Source: Melioribacter roseus
Lineage (GTDB): Bacteria > Bacteroidota > Ignavibacteria > Ignavibacteriales > Melioribacteraceae
NCBI GenBank assembly: GCA_020723165.1
Contig: DYJK01000001.1
Span: 30,038 to 94,037, forward strand
DNA: 64,000 bases
Direction: 5' to 3'
Under the pieces are notes generated by a model. The model was given only the letters and a program-made list of their open reading frames with translations, searched no databases and had not been told where the DNA came from. Below are positions 8,372 to 16,626 of this stretch, one piece after another (position 1 is the first letter of the stretch; the number at the start of each line of letters is the position of its first letter). The position numbers and the translations under genes are program-made.

Positions 8372-9601
8372 TTAACTGAGAATAGGTAATGTTAGATGAA
8401 AGGTTGTACCTTTTCCTACTTCGCTTTCAAAACTTATTGATCCTTTGTGCCAGTCTGCCATTTCTTTGCATAATACTAATCCTAAGCCGGAGCCTTCTTC
8501 GTCTTCGGTTCCTTTTGCCGAATAATGCTCTGCCAGATCGAATAATTTTTCCTTAGTCTCTTTATCAATTCCAATGCCCTCATCTGTAAAAGAAATTATA
8601 ATAAAGTTGTATTTTTTTTCAGAAGTCAGAGTTACTGTTCCGCCTCTCCGGGAAAATTTAATTGCATTGGAAAGGAAGTTTCTGAAAATTGTATTTATCA
8701 TATTCTCGTCTGCTAATGTATCTAAGTCATCGTTCATATTATTTACAATTCTGATTTGCTTTTTAATAATCGCGGCATTGTATTGGCTAATTACACTAAT
8801 CATTTCGTAGTACAAGTTGCATTTTGTCTGATTGAATTTAATTTGTCCCATTACAAGGCGCGACCACTCAAGCAGTTTTTCGATCAGCGAATACAGATCG
8901 TGCAATGAAGACTTGCCATAGTTGATGTATTTTTTAATCTCTTCTTTATCCAGCTCATCAAACGACTCGGATAAGACATCAAAGGAACCGAGCAAACCCT
9001 GAAATGGACTCTTAAGATCATGTGCAATTACAGAAAGGAGAACGTCCCTGGAATTTTTTTCTTTAATTATTTTTTCGAGATTACTTTCAAGTTCCCTATT
9101 GATATCCGCTAAAAAAATCAACTTTTGGTTATAGAATTCAATATTATCGGTTTTAGAAGATTGTTCTAAATTTTCACTGCTATTTTTTAACGTGATATCG
9201 GAAAATACCCACACTCTGTATGCATTTTGCTGTGTTTGCAAGGGGTAAGAAAGGAGGGTTAAATTTTTTGAACCTTTGAATGAAAAAATTCCATCGAAGC
9301 TCTTTTCTTTGGTGAGTATAAGTTTTTCAATTCTGTCTTCGGGGGCTTTTTCAAAAACCGAATTACTATATATATGTTCAATTAAAAAGCCGGTGTCGTT
9401 TGAACAGAGCAGATCAAAAGTCAGATCGAGATGCTTCAGAAGGGGGTCATTCCAGTAAATTATTTTCCCATTTATATCGGAAACAATAATTCCCAGGCTG
9501 ATAGAGTTAAGAATAAGATAAAATAAGCGTAAACTATACCGGTCCTTAGTTTCTTCACCCAGTTTATTCTTTAATTGGAAGATTTCATTATTCGGTAACA
9601 T
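8372..9601 (-). CDS. PAS-domain sensor histidine kinase
   Basis: A 409-residue protein with an N-terminal PAS domain (about 25-140, SLGIIVSDINGKIIYWND), a coiled linker, the H-box LLSVIAHDLKSPFQGLLGSF, and an ATPase domain with NFLSNAIKFS, DEGIGIDKE and GSGLGLVLCKE. No membrane segments are seen, so it is a soluble sensor. It is first in a minus-strand operon with the hybrid kinase and divergent from the chemotaxis operon. Its upstream region shows both a TAAATTTG element and a weaker sigma28-like element, suggesting it may be expressed with the motility genes. Confidence 0.9.
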   Translation of the reverse strand: MLPNNEIFQLKNKLGEETKDRYSLRLFYLILNSISLGIIVSDINGKIIYWNDPLLKHLDLTFDLLCSNDTGFLIEHIYSNSVFEKAPEDRIEKLILTKEKSFDGIFSFKGSKNLTLLSYPLQTQQNAYRVWVFSDITLKNSSENLEQSSKTDNIEFYNQKLIFLADINRELESNLEKIIKEKNSRDVLLSVIAHDLKSPFQGLLGSFDVLSESFDELDKEEIKKYINYGKSSLHDLYSLIEKLLEWSRLVMGQIKFNQTKCNLYYEMISVISQYNAAIIKKQIRIVNNMNDDLDTLADENMINTIFRNFLSNAIKFSRRGGTVTLTSEKKYNFIIISFTDEGIGIDKETKEKLFDLAEHYSAKGTEDEEGSGLGLVLCKEMADWHKGSISFESEVGKGTTFHLTLPILS

Positions 9602-9619
9602 AGTTTTTACTATTTATAT

Positions 9620-9627
9620 CAAATTTA
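9620..9627 (-). promoter_or_regulatory. Candidate Bacteroidota -7 element for the kinase operon
   Basis: On the minus strand 9627-9620 reads TAAATTTG, matching TAnnTTTG, 19 bp upstream of the start codon. An imperfect TTTAAT lies about 20 nt further upstream at the -33 position. Confidence 0.45.
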
Positions 9628-9679
9628 TTAGTTGTCTACATACTCTTATTAAATGTGTAGAGATTTTTTACTGAAAGTA

Positions 9680-9706
9680 CTATCGATGAATTTTTAGATT
9701 TTTTTA
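9680..9706 (-). promoter_or_regulatory. Weak sigma28-like promoter for the divergent kinase operon
   Basis: On the minus strand TAAA (9706-9703) is followed after exactly 15 nt by ATCGATAG (9687-9680). The CGATA core and spacing match other sites in the window, but the -10 has only 5 of 8 consensus bases. Confidence 0.35.
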
Positions 9707-9777
9707 GAGGCATATAGAAAAATGGTAGTCCCCCCGGACCCTATAATTATCAGCTGAACAAAGATACACTTTTTGAT

Positions 9778-9804
9778 TAAAATTTTGCCTTTTTATTCCG
9801 ATAA
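9778..9804 (+). promoter_or_regulatory. Sigma28 (FliA)-type promoter of the chemotaxis operon
   Basis: TAAA at 9778-9781, exactly 15 nt, then TCCGATAA at 9797-9804. The -10 differs from GCCGATAA by one base and the extended -35 TAAAATTT differs from TAAAGTTT by one. It is the best sigma28 match in the window. Chemotaxis genes are classic FliA targets, and fliA is encoded at 38956. Confidence 0.7.
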
Positions 9805-9897
9805 TATCATAGAGTAAAAAAATTTACACTTGGCTAATATTCAACATAGAGTTTTACGATGCGGTTGGTTTTGAGAGGTAATAGATATTTTTTGTCC

Positions 9898-9914
9898 CGG
9901 CACATTAATTGCAA
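9898..9914 (+). promoter_or_regulatory. Sigma54-type promoter of the chemotaxis operon
   Basis: CGGCAC-N5-TTGCA: GG at 9899-9900, ten bases, GC at 9911-9912, with only the first T of TGGCAC changed. The predicted start near 9924 leaves a 27-nt leader before ATG 9951. Confidence 0.65.
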
Positions 9915-9950
9915 AACAAGTCGTACTTAAAAATAATTTTAAGATAGGTT

Positions 9951-11360
9951 ATGAGTGTAGAAAAATTATTTAACCGGAAAGATATTATTGACGTTCTAAA
10001 CAGTAACTCCGTAGAAGAAAGGAGAGATATCCTGGATTATCTACTAACGTTGGATGATATTGCTGATTATGTTGAGGAAGTATGTAATTGTATTGCAGAT
10101 GAAGACAAGGGGATAAGAAATTCTGCATCGATGTTGATAATAAATAACCAACCGGGAGAAGCAGCAAAACATATTGTAAAATTCGTTTCGTCAAAGAATA
10201 TTACGCTGAGAAACTTAGCCGGCGAGATACTAATAAAATTAGGGGCGAAAGCCGTTGATACATTGATTCAATATAACTGCGAAAAGAATGATGACGATCA
10301 AAAATTTATGATTGATGTGCTTGGTTTAATCGGTAGCGAATCAGCCGCAGAGCATATTTTAAGTATTTTGAGCACAACCGAAAATGATAATGTTGTTCTT
10401 GCTTGTATAGAAGCACTTGGTAATATCCGGTATGATAATGCGGTGGAGATTTTACTTCTTCTATACGACCGAAGTGAGTTATACAAACCATCGGTTGTTG
10501 AAGCCCTTGGTAAAATAGGCTCTGCCAAAGCCAGCAGATTCCTTCTCGATAAGTATCCGGCAGAAGATGAATTAACGAAATATTCTATTCTTGAAAGTCT
10601 GGGTTATCTTGGTGATGTTGACACTTATTTCTTTTTACTGGAACAAGTAGTAGATATTCACGGTCCGTTGGTTTGGCCATTAATTACCTCAATTTTTATC
10701 CTTAAAGAAAAATACGGGCTCGATATACCTTTCGATGATAAAATGAAGAACCTTCTAATGTATACTTTGCAAGAAGGTACAGCCGAACACAAGAAAATTG
10801 CACTCTCCTTGATCAATGTTTTCAACGATAAAGATATTTTGTTAGAGAGCTTAAAATATATTGGCGAAGATGACGAATTAGATGAAATAATACGTTCAAA
10901 AATTTATAGGAACCCGGAATATTTATTCGAAGAGATAAATAAAATATTAGTTGAAAATCCGGATAAGCTAAGGCAGCTACTTAACCTTTTTTATTCAGTA
11001 TTAACATTTGTTTGCACCGACAACGGACAATTAAACATTTCATTGATCCAAAAACGGAATATTATTCATGGCATTAGTGAATACCTTGACCACCATGATG
11101 AAGAAGTTAGAAGAGCCGGCATGGAGATTCTGTTTGTGCTCGATTTTGAATCGGCAATATTATTTGTTGATTCGATGGTACAAGATGAAAATATTTGGAA
11201 CCGTCTCCGTTTAGTTGAACTTCTTGAATTTACAGATAATCAAGAAGCTAACGATGCCCTTGAAAAATTATCAAAAGATGAAGATGAAATGGTTAGGGAA
11301 AGAGTAGACCAGATTTTAAGTTCAAGAAAACAAAATGAAATCTATCCTATTACTAAATAG
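9951..11360 (+). CDS. HEAT-repeat protein heading the chemotaxis operon
   Basis: A 469-residue soluble protein built of short paired helices. Repeating units of about 30 residues such as AKHIVKFVSSKNITLRNLAGEILIKLG, ACIEALGNIRYDNAVEILLLL and SVVEALGKIGSAKASRFLLD are typical of PBS-lyase/HEAT repeats and run from about 20 to 240, returning in the C-terminal third. HEAT proteins are scaffolds that bind other proteins; there is no catalytic motif. It lies 7 bp before cheR under sigma28- and sigma54-like promoters, so it probably acts in chemosensory signalling, perhaps as an adaptor for a CheY or the array. That is inference from context; no characterised homologue is recognised. Confidence 0.75.
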   Translation: MSVEKLFNRKDIIDVLNSNSVEERRDILDYLLTLDDIADYVEEVCNCIADEDKGIRNSASMLIINNQPGEAAKHIVKFVSSKNITLRNLAGEILIKLGAKAVDTLIQYNCEKNDDDQKFMIDVLGLIGSESAAEHILSILSTTENDNVVLACIEALGNIRYDNAVEILLLLYDRSELYKPSVVEALGKIGSAKASRFLLDKYPAEDELTKYSILESLGYLGDVDTYFFLLEQVVDIHGPLVWPLITSIFILKEKYGLDIPFDDKMKNLLMYTLQEGTAEHKKIALSLINVFNDKDILLESLKYIGEDDELDEIIRSKIYRNPEYLFEEINKILVENPDKLRQLLNLFYSVLTFVCTDNGQLNISLIQKRNIIHGISEYLDHHDEEVRRAGMEILFVLDFESAILFVDSMVQDENIWNRLRLVELLEFTDNQEANDALEKLSKDEDEMVRERVDQILSSRKQNEIYPITK

Positions 11361-11367
11361 ATGAATT

Positions 11368-12273
11368 ATGAGCCAATTAACCGAATTGAAATTACCCGAT
11401 CTTAGCAGAAGTTTAGTATCGTCATTACCTAAGCAGCTAATGATGTCGGTATCATTATTTCAGGAAATCCGTAAATATATTTATAACAGCACCGGCATCT
11501 ATTTTCAGGATAATAAAAAATATTTATTGGAAAGTAGGCTGCAAAGAAGGATTAATTTTCTCGGTCTTAAAAATTTTGAAGAATATTTTGCATTGCTTAA
11601 ATCCGGCGGTTCATCATTTGCTGAGGAAAAAAAATATTTCTATGAAGCAATAACAATCAATGAAACATTCTTTTTCCGCAACCAGCCGCAGCTTGATGCG
11701 ATGGCATCGCAAATCTTCCCGGAAATTATTGCAAATAAAAATTCGTTGAACAGAAATAAAATTAGAATTTGGAGTGCAGCTAGTTCATCCGGCGAGGAAG
11801 CTTATTCGGTTGCCATGGTATTCCAGGATCTTGTTAGACCTAAATTTCCTTTCATGGAATTGGAAGTTGTAGGCACAGATATCAGCGCTGCTATTGTTGA
11901 AACTGCAAACCAGGGAATATATAAAGATTATTCAATTAGGAATGCACCCCCGTATTATTTGAAAAAATATTTTAAGAATAACGGCGGCATTTACGAAGTA
12001 GTTCCGGAAATTAAAAAGATGGCTACATTCAAGGTAATGAATCTGTACGATGATTTTATGATGAAGACTATGCTGAATTTTGATGTGATTATTTGCGCGA
12101 ATGTTCTAATCTATTTCGATACTGCATCTAAAGTTAAAGTTGTTTCCCATTTATATAATTCGCTTAACCGCGGCGGTTATTTGTTTATCGGTTATTCCGA
12201 AACACTGCAAGGTATTTCAAAAGCATTTAATCTTGTAAGTTTTCCTAAAACTGTCGGTTATAAAAAGGAGTAG
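11368..12273 (+). CDS. cheR: Chemoreceptor glutamate methyltransferase CheR
   Basis: 301 residues. The N-terminal helical CheR domain (about 30-90, with YLLESRLQRRINFLGL) is followed by the SAM-binding domain: NETFFFRN, RIWSAASSSGEEAYSVAM, VGTDIS and NVLIYFD are all CheR hallmarks. It methylates glutamates of chemoreceptors for adaptation, opposite CheB (15559-16626). The first about 28 residues before MSVSLFQEI are an unusual extension, so a later start is possible; there is no strong Shine-Dalgarno. No receptor gene is in the window. Confidence 0.93.
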   Translation: MSQLTELKLPDLSRSLVSSLPKQLMMSVSLFQEIRKYIYNSTGIYFQDNKKYLLESRLQRRINFLGLKNFEEYFALLKSGGSSFAEEKKYFYEAITINETFFFRNQPQLDAMASQIFPEIIANKNSLNRNKIRIWSAASSSGEEAYSVAMVFQDLVRPKFPFMELEVVGTDISAAIVETANQGIYKDYSIRNAPPYYLKKYFKNNGGIYEVVPEIKKMATFKVMNLYDDFMMKTMLNFDVIICANVLIYFDTASKVKVVSHLYNSLNRGGYLFIGYSETLQGISKAFNLVSFPKTVGYKKE

Positions 12274-12281
12274 TGAATAAA

Positions 12282-12647
12282 ATGAAAAGGGTAATTCTTG
12301 TAGCAGATGATTCTCCTACAATAAGAAAATTTGTTTCAGTTGCTCTAACCGTAAAAGGTTATGATATTATCGCTTGTTCTGATGGTATGGAGGCATTGGA
12401 GAAAATACCCAATAACAGAATTGATCTGCTGATAACAGATCTTAACATGCCGAATATCGACGGCTATCAATTGATTTTGTCAATTAGAAATAATGTTGAG
12501 TTCAAGGAACTGCCGATTATTGTTCTTTCTTCTCTAGGCGGCAACGATGATATTCAACGCGGACTTGAATGCGGTGCAAATTCATACTTGATTAAACCTT
12601 TCGATCCGAAACGGGTACTTTACGAAGTTTCAAAATATTTGAATTAA
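12282..12647 (+). CDS. CheY-like single receiver-domain protein
   Basis: 121 residues, a lone receiver domain with acidic pocket DD at 9-10, phospho-acceptor D53 (ITDLNMPNIDG), the conserved Ser-Ser after LPIIVL, and K in YLIKPFD. The ATG at 12282 was chosen over GTG 12273 because AAGGAG at 12265-12270 is too close to the GTG. It is one of two tandem CheY-like proteins between cheR and cheA. One probably binds the motor and the other may act as a phosphate sink or serve the HEAT protein; which is which cannot be told. Confidence 0.88.
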   Translation: MKRVILVADDSPTIRKFVSVALTVKGYDIIACSDGMEALEKIPNNRIDLLITDLNMPNIDGYQLILSIRNNVEFKELPIIVLSSLGGNDDIQRGLECGANSYLIKPFDPKRVLYEVSKYLN

Positions 12648-12658
12648 GGAAGAATAAT

Positions 12659-13036
12659 ATGGCTCTCAAATTTTTAGTTGTCGATGATTCTGTTACAATG
12701 AGAAGAATTGTAGCTAATTCTCTTAAAACAATTGGATATGATGCTTTTGTTGAAGCCGGCGACGGACGTGAAGCTCTATCCAAATTGAGCGGTGATGGTT
12801 CTATTAATTTTATCATTACCGATTGGAATATGCCGGATGTTTCGGGGTTAGATCTTGTAAAAAGTGTCAGGTCCAACGATAAACTTTGTAAAATACCGAT
12901 TCTAATGGTTACAACGCGCGGTTTGAAAGATGATATTGTTGAAGCATTGCAAGCTAAAGTCAACAATTATATTGTTAAACCATTTACACCGCAAATCCTT
13001 AGAGAAAAAATTGATCAAATATTAGCTAGTGCATAA
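12659..13036 (+). CDS. cheY: Chemotaxis response regulator CheY
   Basis: 125 residues, a receiver domain only, with DD at 9-10, D55 in FIITDWNMPDVSG, T in LMVTTRG and K in YIVKPFT. The DWNMP and MVTT signatures are closer to motor-binding CheY than those of the preceding paralogue. CheA phosphorylates it, and CheY-P binds FliM (and FliN) to bias rotation. It overlaps the next reading frame by one base and is followed by a CheZ-like phosphatase gene, as expected for the switch-controlling CheY. Confidence 0.9.
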   Translation: MALKFLVVDDSVTMRRIVANSLKTIGYDAFVEAGDGREALSKLSGDGSINFIITDWNMPDVSGLDLVKSVRSNDKLCKIPILMVTTRGLKDDIVEALQAKVNNYIVKPFTPQILREKIDQILASA

Positions 13037-13047
13037 TGGAGAATTTT

Positions 13048-13809
13048 ATGGGTCAGCAACTTAATATGGAACAAGTATTTCAAAAACTCGGCGACCTGAA
13101 ATCATTTTTTGTCTTTGGTCAAAAAGTTGTCCCGGTAATACAAAAAATTATCGATTTCATGCGAGATGTTGTTCCTCTTCTTGAGAATGTAAACAACTCA
13201 ATACATGATAGTACAAGCAAAATACCAAAAGCAGCAACTCAAATAAAAAATGTAACTAACGCAAACGAAATTGCAACAAGCGAAATTCTTGATATTGTAG
13301 ATTCAATGTCATTGGACCTTACAAAAATTAGAACAGAACTGGCTGATTTAAAAAATGGCTTTTTCAGTCAGCGCGTTGCACTGGAAAAATTTGGCAGTGA
13401 GTTCAAAAATTTGAATGGCAAATTTGATGCTTTAAAATCAGGTATGAGCATAGATGAATTAGAGAACAAAGTAACATCGCTTGAAAGTATTATAGATAAG
13501 ATCGGTACTGACTCAACAAATATTACAATTTCATTACAAGTACAAGATATAACAGCACAGCAATTGGCTTCAGTTAATCACCTTATTCAATCCGTGCAGA
13601 AAAGACTTTCTTCGTTGCTATTTGATCTTGGTAAACAGAGCGGAGTCTCGATACCTGAATTTGATATTGACGAAGAGAATAGGGATAAATCATTTAATGA
13701 AGACGCACGATACGACCGGGGCCACGGAAAACAAGAATTGGTTGATAATATAATAAATGAAAATAAAAAGACTTCACAAGAAGAGATTGATAAACTTTTT
13801 GCCAGGTGA
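13048..13809 (+). CDS. cheZ: CheZ-like CheY-P phosphatase
   Basis: 253 residues, almost all helix. The segment LQVQDITAQQLASVNHLIQS matches the CheZ active-site helix, where the QDxTxQ pattern supplies the catalytic Asp and Gln. A flexible acidic region follows, and a short C-terminal helix (SQEEIDKLFA) resembles the CheY-binding tail of CheZ. The start at ATG 13048 has GGAG at 13038-13041 at good spacing; an in-frame ATG at 13036 lacks a ribosome site. Position between cheY and cheA supports the role. Overall similarity to proteobacterial CheZ is low, so this rests on the motif, architecture and context. Confidence 0.72.
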   Translation: MGQQLNMEQVFQKLGDLKSFFVFGQKVVPVIQKIIDFMRDVVPLLENVNNSIHDSTSKIPKAATQIKNVTNANEIATSEILDIVDSMSLDLTKIRTELADLKNGFFSQRVALEKFGSEFKNLNGKFDALKSGMSIDELENKVTSLESIIDKIGTDSTNITISLQVQDITAQQLASVNHLIQSVQKRLSSLLFDLGKQSGVSIPEFDIDEENRDKSFNEDARYDRGHGKQELVDNIINENKKTSQEEIDKLFAR

Positions 13810-13820
13810 TTGATAATTCT

Positions 13821-15569
13821 ATGCAAAACCCAATGTTAGTTGATCCGGAGATGAAGGAAATTGTTGATAGTTTCCTACTTGAGACAAAAGAGATTTTAGA
13901 AAAACTTGATGTGGATTTGATGGAGTTGGAGAAACGTCCCGATGACCTGGACCTTCTCAACCAGATTTTCCGTTCATTCCACACTATTAAAGGTACTTCC
14001 GGGTTCTTGGGATTAGAGAAACTTCCAGAAGTAACACACAAATGTGAAGATATTTTGAACAAGCTCCGTAAAGGTGAAATAAAATTAGATTCATCTTTGA
14101 TGGATGGAATTATTTTAGGTTACGATACAATAAAAGAGCTGTTAAATGTAATTGAGAATGATAAAAATGAAGATATAAAAGTAGAAGGTGTGACAACACA
14201 ACTTGTAAATTTATTGGAAAGTATTATTCCCGGTAATGAACAAGAAAAAATTCCGCCGGTGGCAGTAGAAAGTTTACCTCTTAATGAAACTAAAAATGAT
14301 ATTAAGATTTCGGATACCGGAAAAGATTCGACGTTATCAAAATCAAATAGTAATGAAACAAAGAAAACCGATAACACAATACGCGTAGATGTTGACCGCC
14401 TTGACGCACTGTTAAATATTGCATCGGAAATAGTATTGGGAAGGAACCGGCTGGCACAGTTAAACTCGCAGTTCGCACTTGAATATGAAGGTACATCTTT
14501 TTCAAAAGACCTTGCAGATGCTACCAAGCAAATCGATTTGATGACAACCGAACTTCAGCTTGTTGTAATGAAATTGAGAATGATCAAGATTGGCAAAGTC
14601 TTTAACCGGTTTCCGCGTGTTGTCCGCGATATGTGCAAGGAGTTGAATAAAGAAGTTGAGCTGGTAATTCATGGCGAGGATACTGAGGTTGATAAAAATT
14701 TAATTGAAGAGATTAATGATCCCCTTGTTCATTTAATACGCAATTCAATTGATCATGGAATCGAAAAGCCGGAACTAAGACTTGAAAAAGGGAAAAATCG
14801 TAAAGGAACTGTGGTCATATCTGCCGAGCATGAAGGAAATAATATTGTTATAAAAGTTGTTGATGATGGTAAAGGAATTGATCCTGAAATAATAAAAGAA
14901 AAAGCGATAGCAAAAGGATTTTTATCAAGAGAGAAAGCAAAAGAACTTACAAAACAAGAAACGTATAATTTAATTTTCCATCCCGGCTTCTCCACTGCCG
15001 AAGTAGTGACCAACGTCTCGGGTAGAGGAGTTGGAATGGATGTGGTAAAAACCAATGTTTCAAAATTACGCGGAACAATTACGGTGGATTCAGAGGTTGG
15101 TAAAGGGACTACAATATTACTCCGCTTGCCCCTGACACTTGCGATAATTTCCGGTATGATTGTTAAAGCATACGGACAAACATTAGTAATACCGCTTCAT
15201 TCAGTCATTGAAGTACTTCGAGTAAGCCGCGATCATGTTGAAACAATCCGCGGTAAAGAAGTTATCAACTTGCGTGATTCGATTTTACCTATAATCTCCC
15301 TTGAAGATTTAATAACAAGCAACGGCAACGGGCATAAGCATGATGAAAAATGGCAGTACATTGTTGAGGTTGGTATTGCCGAAAAAAGATTTGGAATTAA
15401 AGTAGATGAATTAGTCGGTCAGCAAGAAGTTGTGATTAAAAACCTGGGTGATTATTTAGGAAAAATAAATGGTATTGCCGGCTCTACAATTATGGGTGAT
15501 GGAACCGTGATTATAATCCTTGATATTAATGAGTTGTTCAACAAGCTGGAAAGCCAAATTGATTCGTAA
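13821..15569 (+). CDS. cheA: Chemotaxis histidine kinase CheA
   Basis: 582 residues from ATG 13821 (GTG 13806, overlapping the cheZ stop, is an alternative). Domains in order: Hpt with phospho-accepting H54 (FHTIKGTSGFLG), a short linker without a clear P2 CheY-binding domain, dimerisation P3 (IRVDVDRLDALLNIASEIVLGRN region), HATPase P4 (HLIRNSIDHGIE, DDGKGIDPE, GRGVGMDVVK) and the CheW-like P5 domain. It phosphorylates CheY and CheB in response to receptors. The overlap of upstream genes suggests translational coupling. No separate cheW gene is in the window. Confidence 0.95.
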   Translation: MQNPMLVDPEMKEIVDSFLLETKEILEKLDVDLMELEKRPDDLDLLNQIFRSFHTIKGTSGFLGLEKLPEVTHKCEDILNKLRKGEIKLDSSLMDGIILGYDTIKELLNVIENDKNEDIKVEGVTTQLVNLLESIIPGNEQEKIPPVAVESLPLNETKNDIKISDTGKDSTLSKSNSNETKKTDNTIRVDVDRLDALLNIASEIVLGRNRLAQLNSQFALEYEGTSFSKDLADATKQIDLMTTELQLVVMKLRMIKIGKVFNRFPRVVRDMCKELNKEVELVIHGEDTEVDKNLIEEINDPLVHLIRNSIDHGIEKPELRLEKGKNRKGTVVISAEHEGNNIVIKVVDDGKGIDPEIIKEKAIAKGFLSREKAKELTKQETYNLIFHPGFSTAEVVTNVSGRGVGMDVVKTNVSKLRGTITVDSEVGKGTTILLRLPLTLAIISGMIVKAYGQTLVIPLHSVIEVLRVSRDHVETIRGKEVINLRDSILPIISLEDLITSNGNGHKHDEKWQYIVEVGIAEKRFGIKVDELVGQQEVVIKNLGDYLGKINGIAGSTIMGDGTVIIILDINELFNKLESQIDS

Positions 15570-16626
15570 AATTTCTGCATTGATTATTGATGACTCCGCT
15601 TTTATGCGTAAGTCGCTGGCTCTTATGCTGGAAAGCGATCCCGATATAAAAGTAGTTGGTTCGGCAAAGAATGGTCAAGAAGGTTACGAGCTTGTTAAAA
15701 ATTTAAAGCCGGATATTGTAACTCTCGATATCGAAATGCCAGTAATGGACGGTTTGACCGCGCTCAAAAAGATTATGAGCGACTGTCCAACTGCTGTTAT
15801 TATGGTAAGCTCTCTTACAACCGAAGGTGCCGAAGCAACATTAAAAGCTTTGGAACTCGGTGCTGTTGATTTCATACCTAAAGAACTTTCGTATGTGAAT
15901 GTTAATATCACAAAGATCAAAGAAGAGCTTATCTCCAAAGTAAAAGAAATCGTTAAACAAAAATTATATAGAGATAGATTAGCGAGATTAAGATCGATAC
16001 CCCAGGTTGAAAAACCAGGATATACTGTTTCAACTCAACAAGCTTTACCCAAAATAGGTTATAAAGCTGTTGCCATAGGTATTTCAACCGGCGGTCCGCT
16101 GTCTTTGCAAAAAGTATTACCATTTCTATCTGAAAAAATAAATATCCCGGTCTTCATTGTTCAGCATATGCCTCCAAAGTTCACTAAATCGCTGGCGGAA
16201 AGATTGAATTCAATGTGCAAGCTTACTGTTAAAGAAGCCGAGGATGGAGAGGTGGTAAAGAGCGGTGTTATCTATATCGCTCCCGGCGGATATCATCTAA
16301 AACTAAAAAAAGTTAGCTTATCAAGCAGCTTGATTGAAGTTTCAGAAGAACCATTGGATACATTACACAGACCATCAGTCGATGTGATGATGAATTCTGT
16401 AATTAATGTTTTTGGTAAATACACACTTGGTGTAATAATGACGGGTATGGGGAAAGACGGTTACGAAGCAATTAAAAATTTGAAGAGCATCGGCGGTTAT
16501 TCAATTGCACAAGATGAACAGTCTTCTGTTGTGTATGGAATGCCAAAGGCAATTGCTGATGCCGGGCTGGCAGATAATATTCTGCCGCTGGAAAAAATTT
16601 CGGAAACTATAAACAAGGTGATCTAA
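15559..16626 (+). CDS. cheB: Chemoreceptor methylesterase/deamidase CheB
   Basis: 355 residues from TTG 15559 (MIRKISALIIDDSAFMRK), which overlaps the cheA end; an in-frame ATG at 15529 would add ten residues but gives a less typical N-terminus. The receiver domain has D57 (VTLDIEMPVMDG). The C-terminal esterase has the triad in GISTGGP (S176), QHMPPKF and MTGMGKDGY. Phosphorylation by CheA activates removal of methyl groups from receptors. A CheB with CheR and no CheD or CheC indicates the methylation-based adaptation branch. Confidence 0.94.
   Translation: MIRKISALIIDDSAFMRKSLALMLESDPDIKVVGSAKNGQEGYELVKNLKPDIVTLDIEMPVMDGLTALKKIMSDCPTAVIMVSSLTTEGAEATLKALELGAVDFIPKELSYVNVNITKIKEELISKVKEIVKQKLYRDRLARLRSIPQVEKPGYTVSTQQALPKIGYKAVAIGISTGGPLSLQKVLPFLSEKINIPVFIVQHMPPKFTKSLAERLNSMCKLTVKEAEDGEVVKSGVIYIAPGGYHLKLKKVSLSSSLIEVSEEPLDTLHRPSVDVMMNSVINVFGKYTLGVIMTGMGKDGYEAIKNLKSIGGYSIAQDEQSSVVYGMPKAIADAGLADNILPLEKISETINKVI

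Larger units (their letters stand above)
9602..9950. other. Divergent intergenic region of 349 bases
   Basis: Separates the minus-strand kinase operon from the plus-strand chemotaxis operon. It holds candidate promoters in both directions: TAAATTTG and a weak sigma28-like site on the minus strand, a strong sigma28-like site and a sigma54-like site on the plus strand. A short GC-rich island around 9727-9741 in otherwise AT-rich DNA is unexplained. No RNA gene or small ORF with support was found. Confidence 0.6.

Noticed and set aside
9742-9747. TATAAT, a perfect sigma70 -10 hexamer in the divergent intergenic region
   Set aside because: No -35 at the right distance, and this group's housekeeping promoters use TAnnTTTG; probably chance in AT-rich DNA.
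13694-14527. Minus-strand open frames opposite cheZ/cheA
   Set aside because: Ser/Leu/Phe-rich antisense frames of a conserved gene; no independent support.
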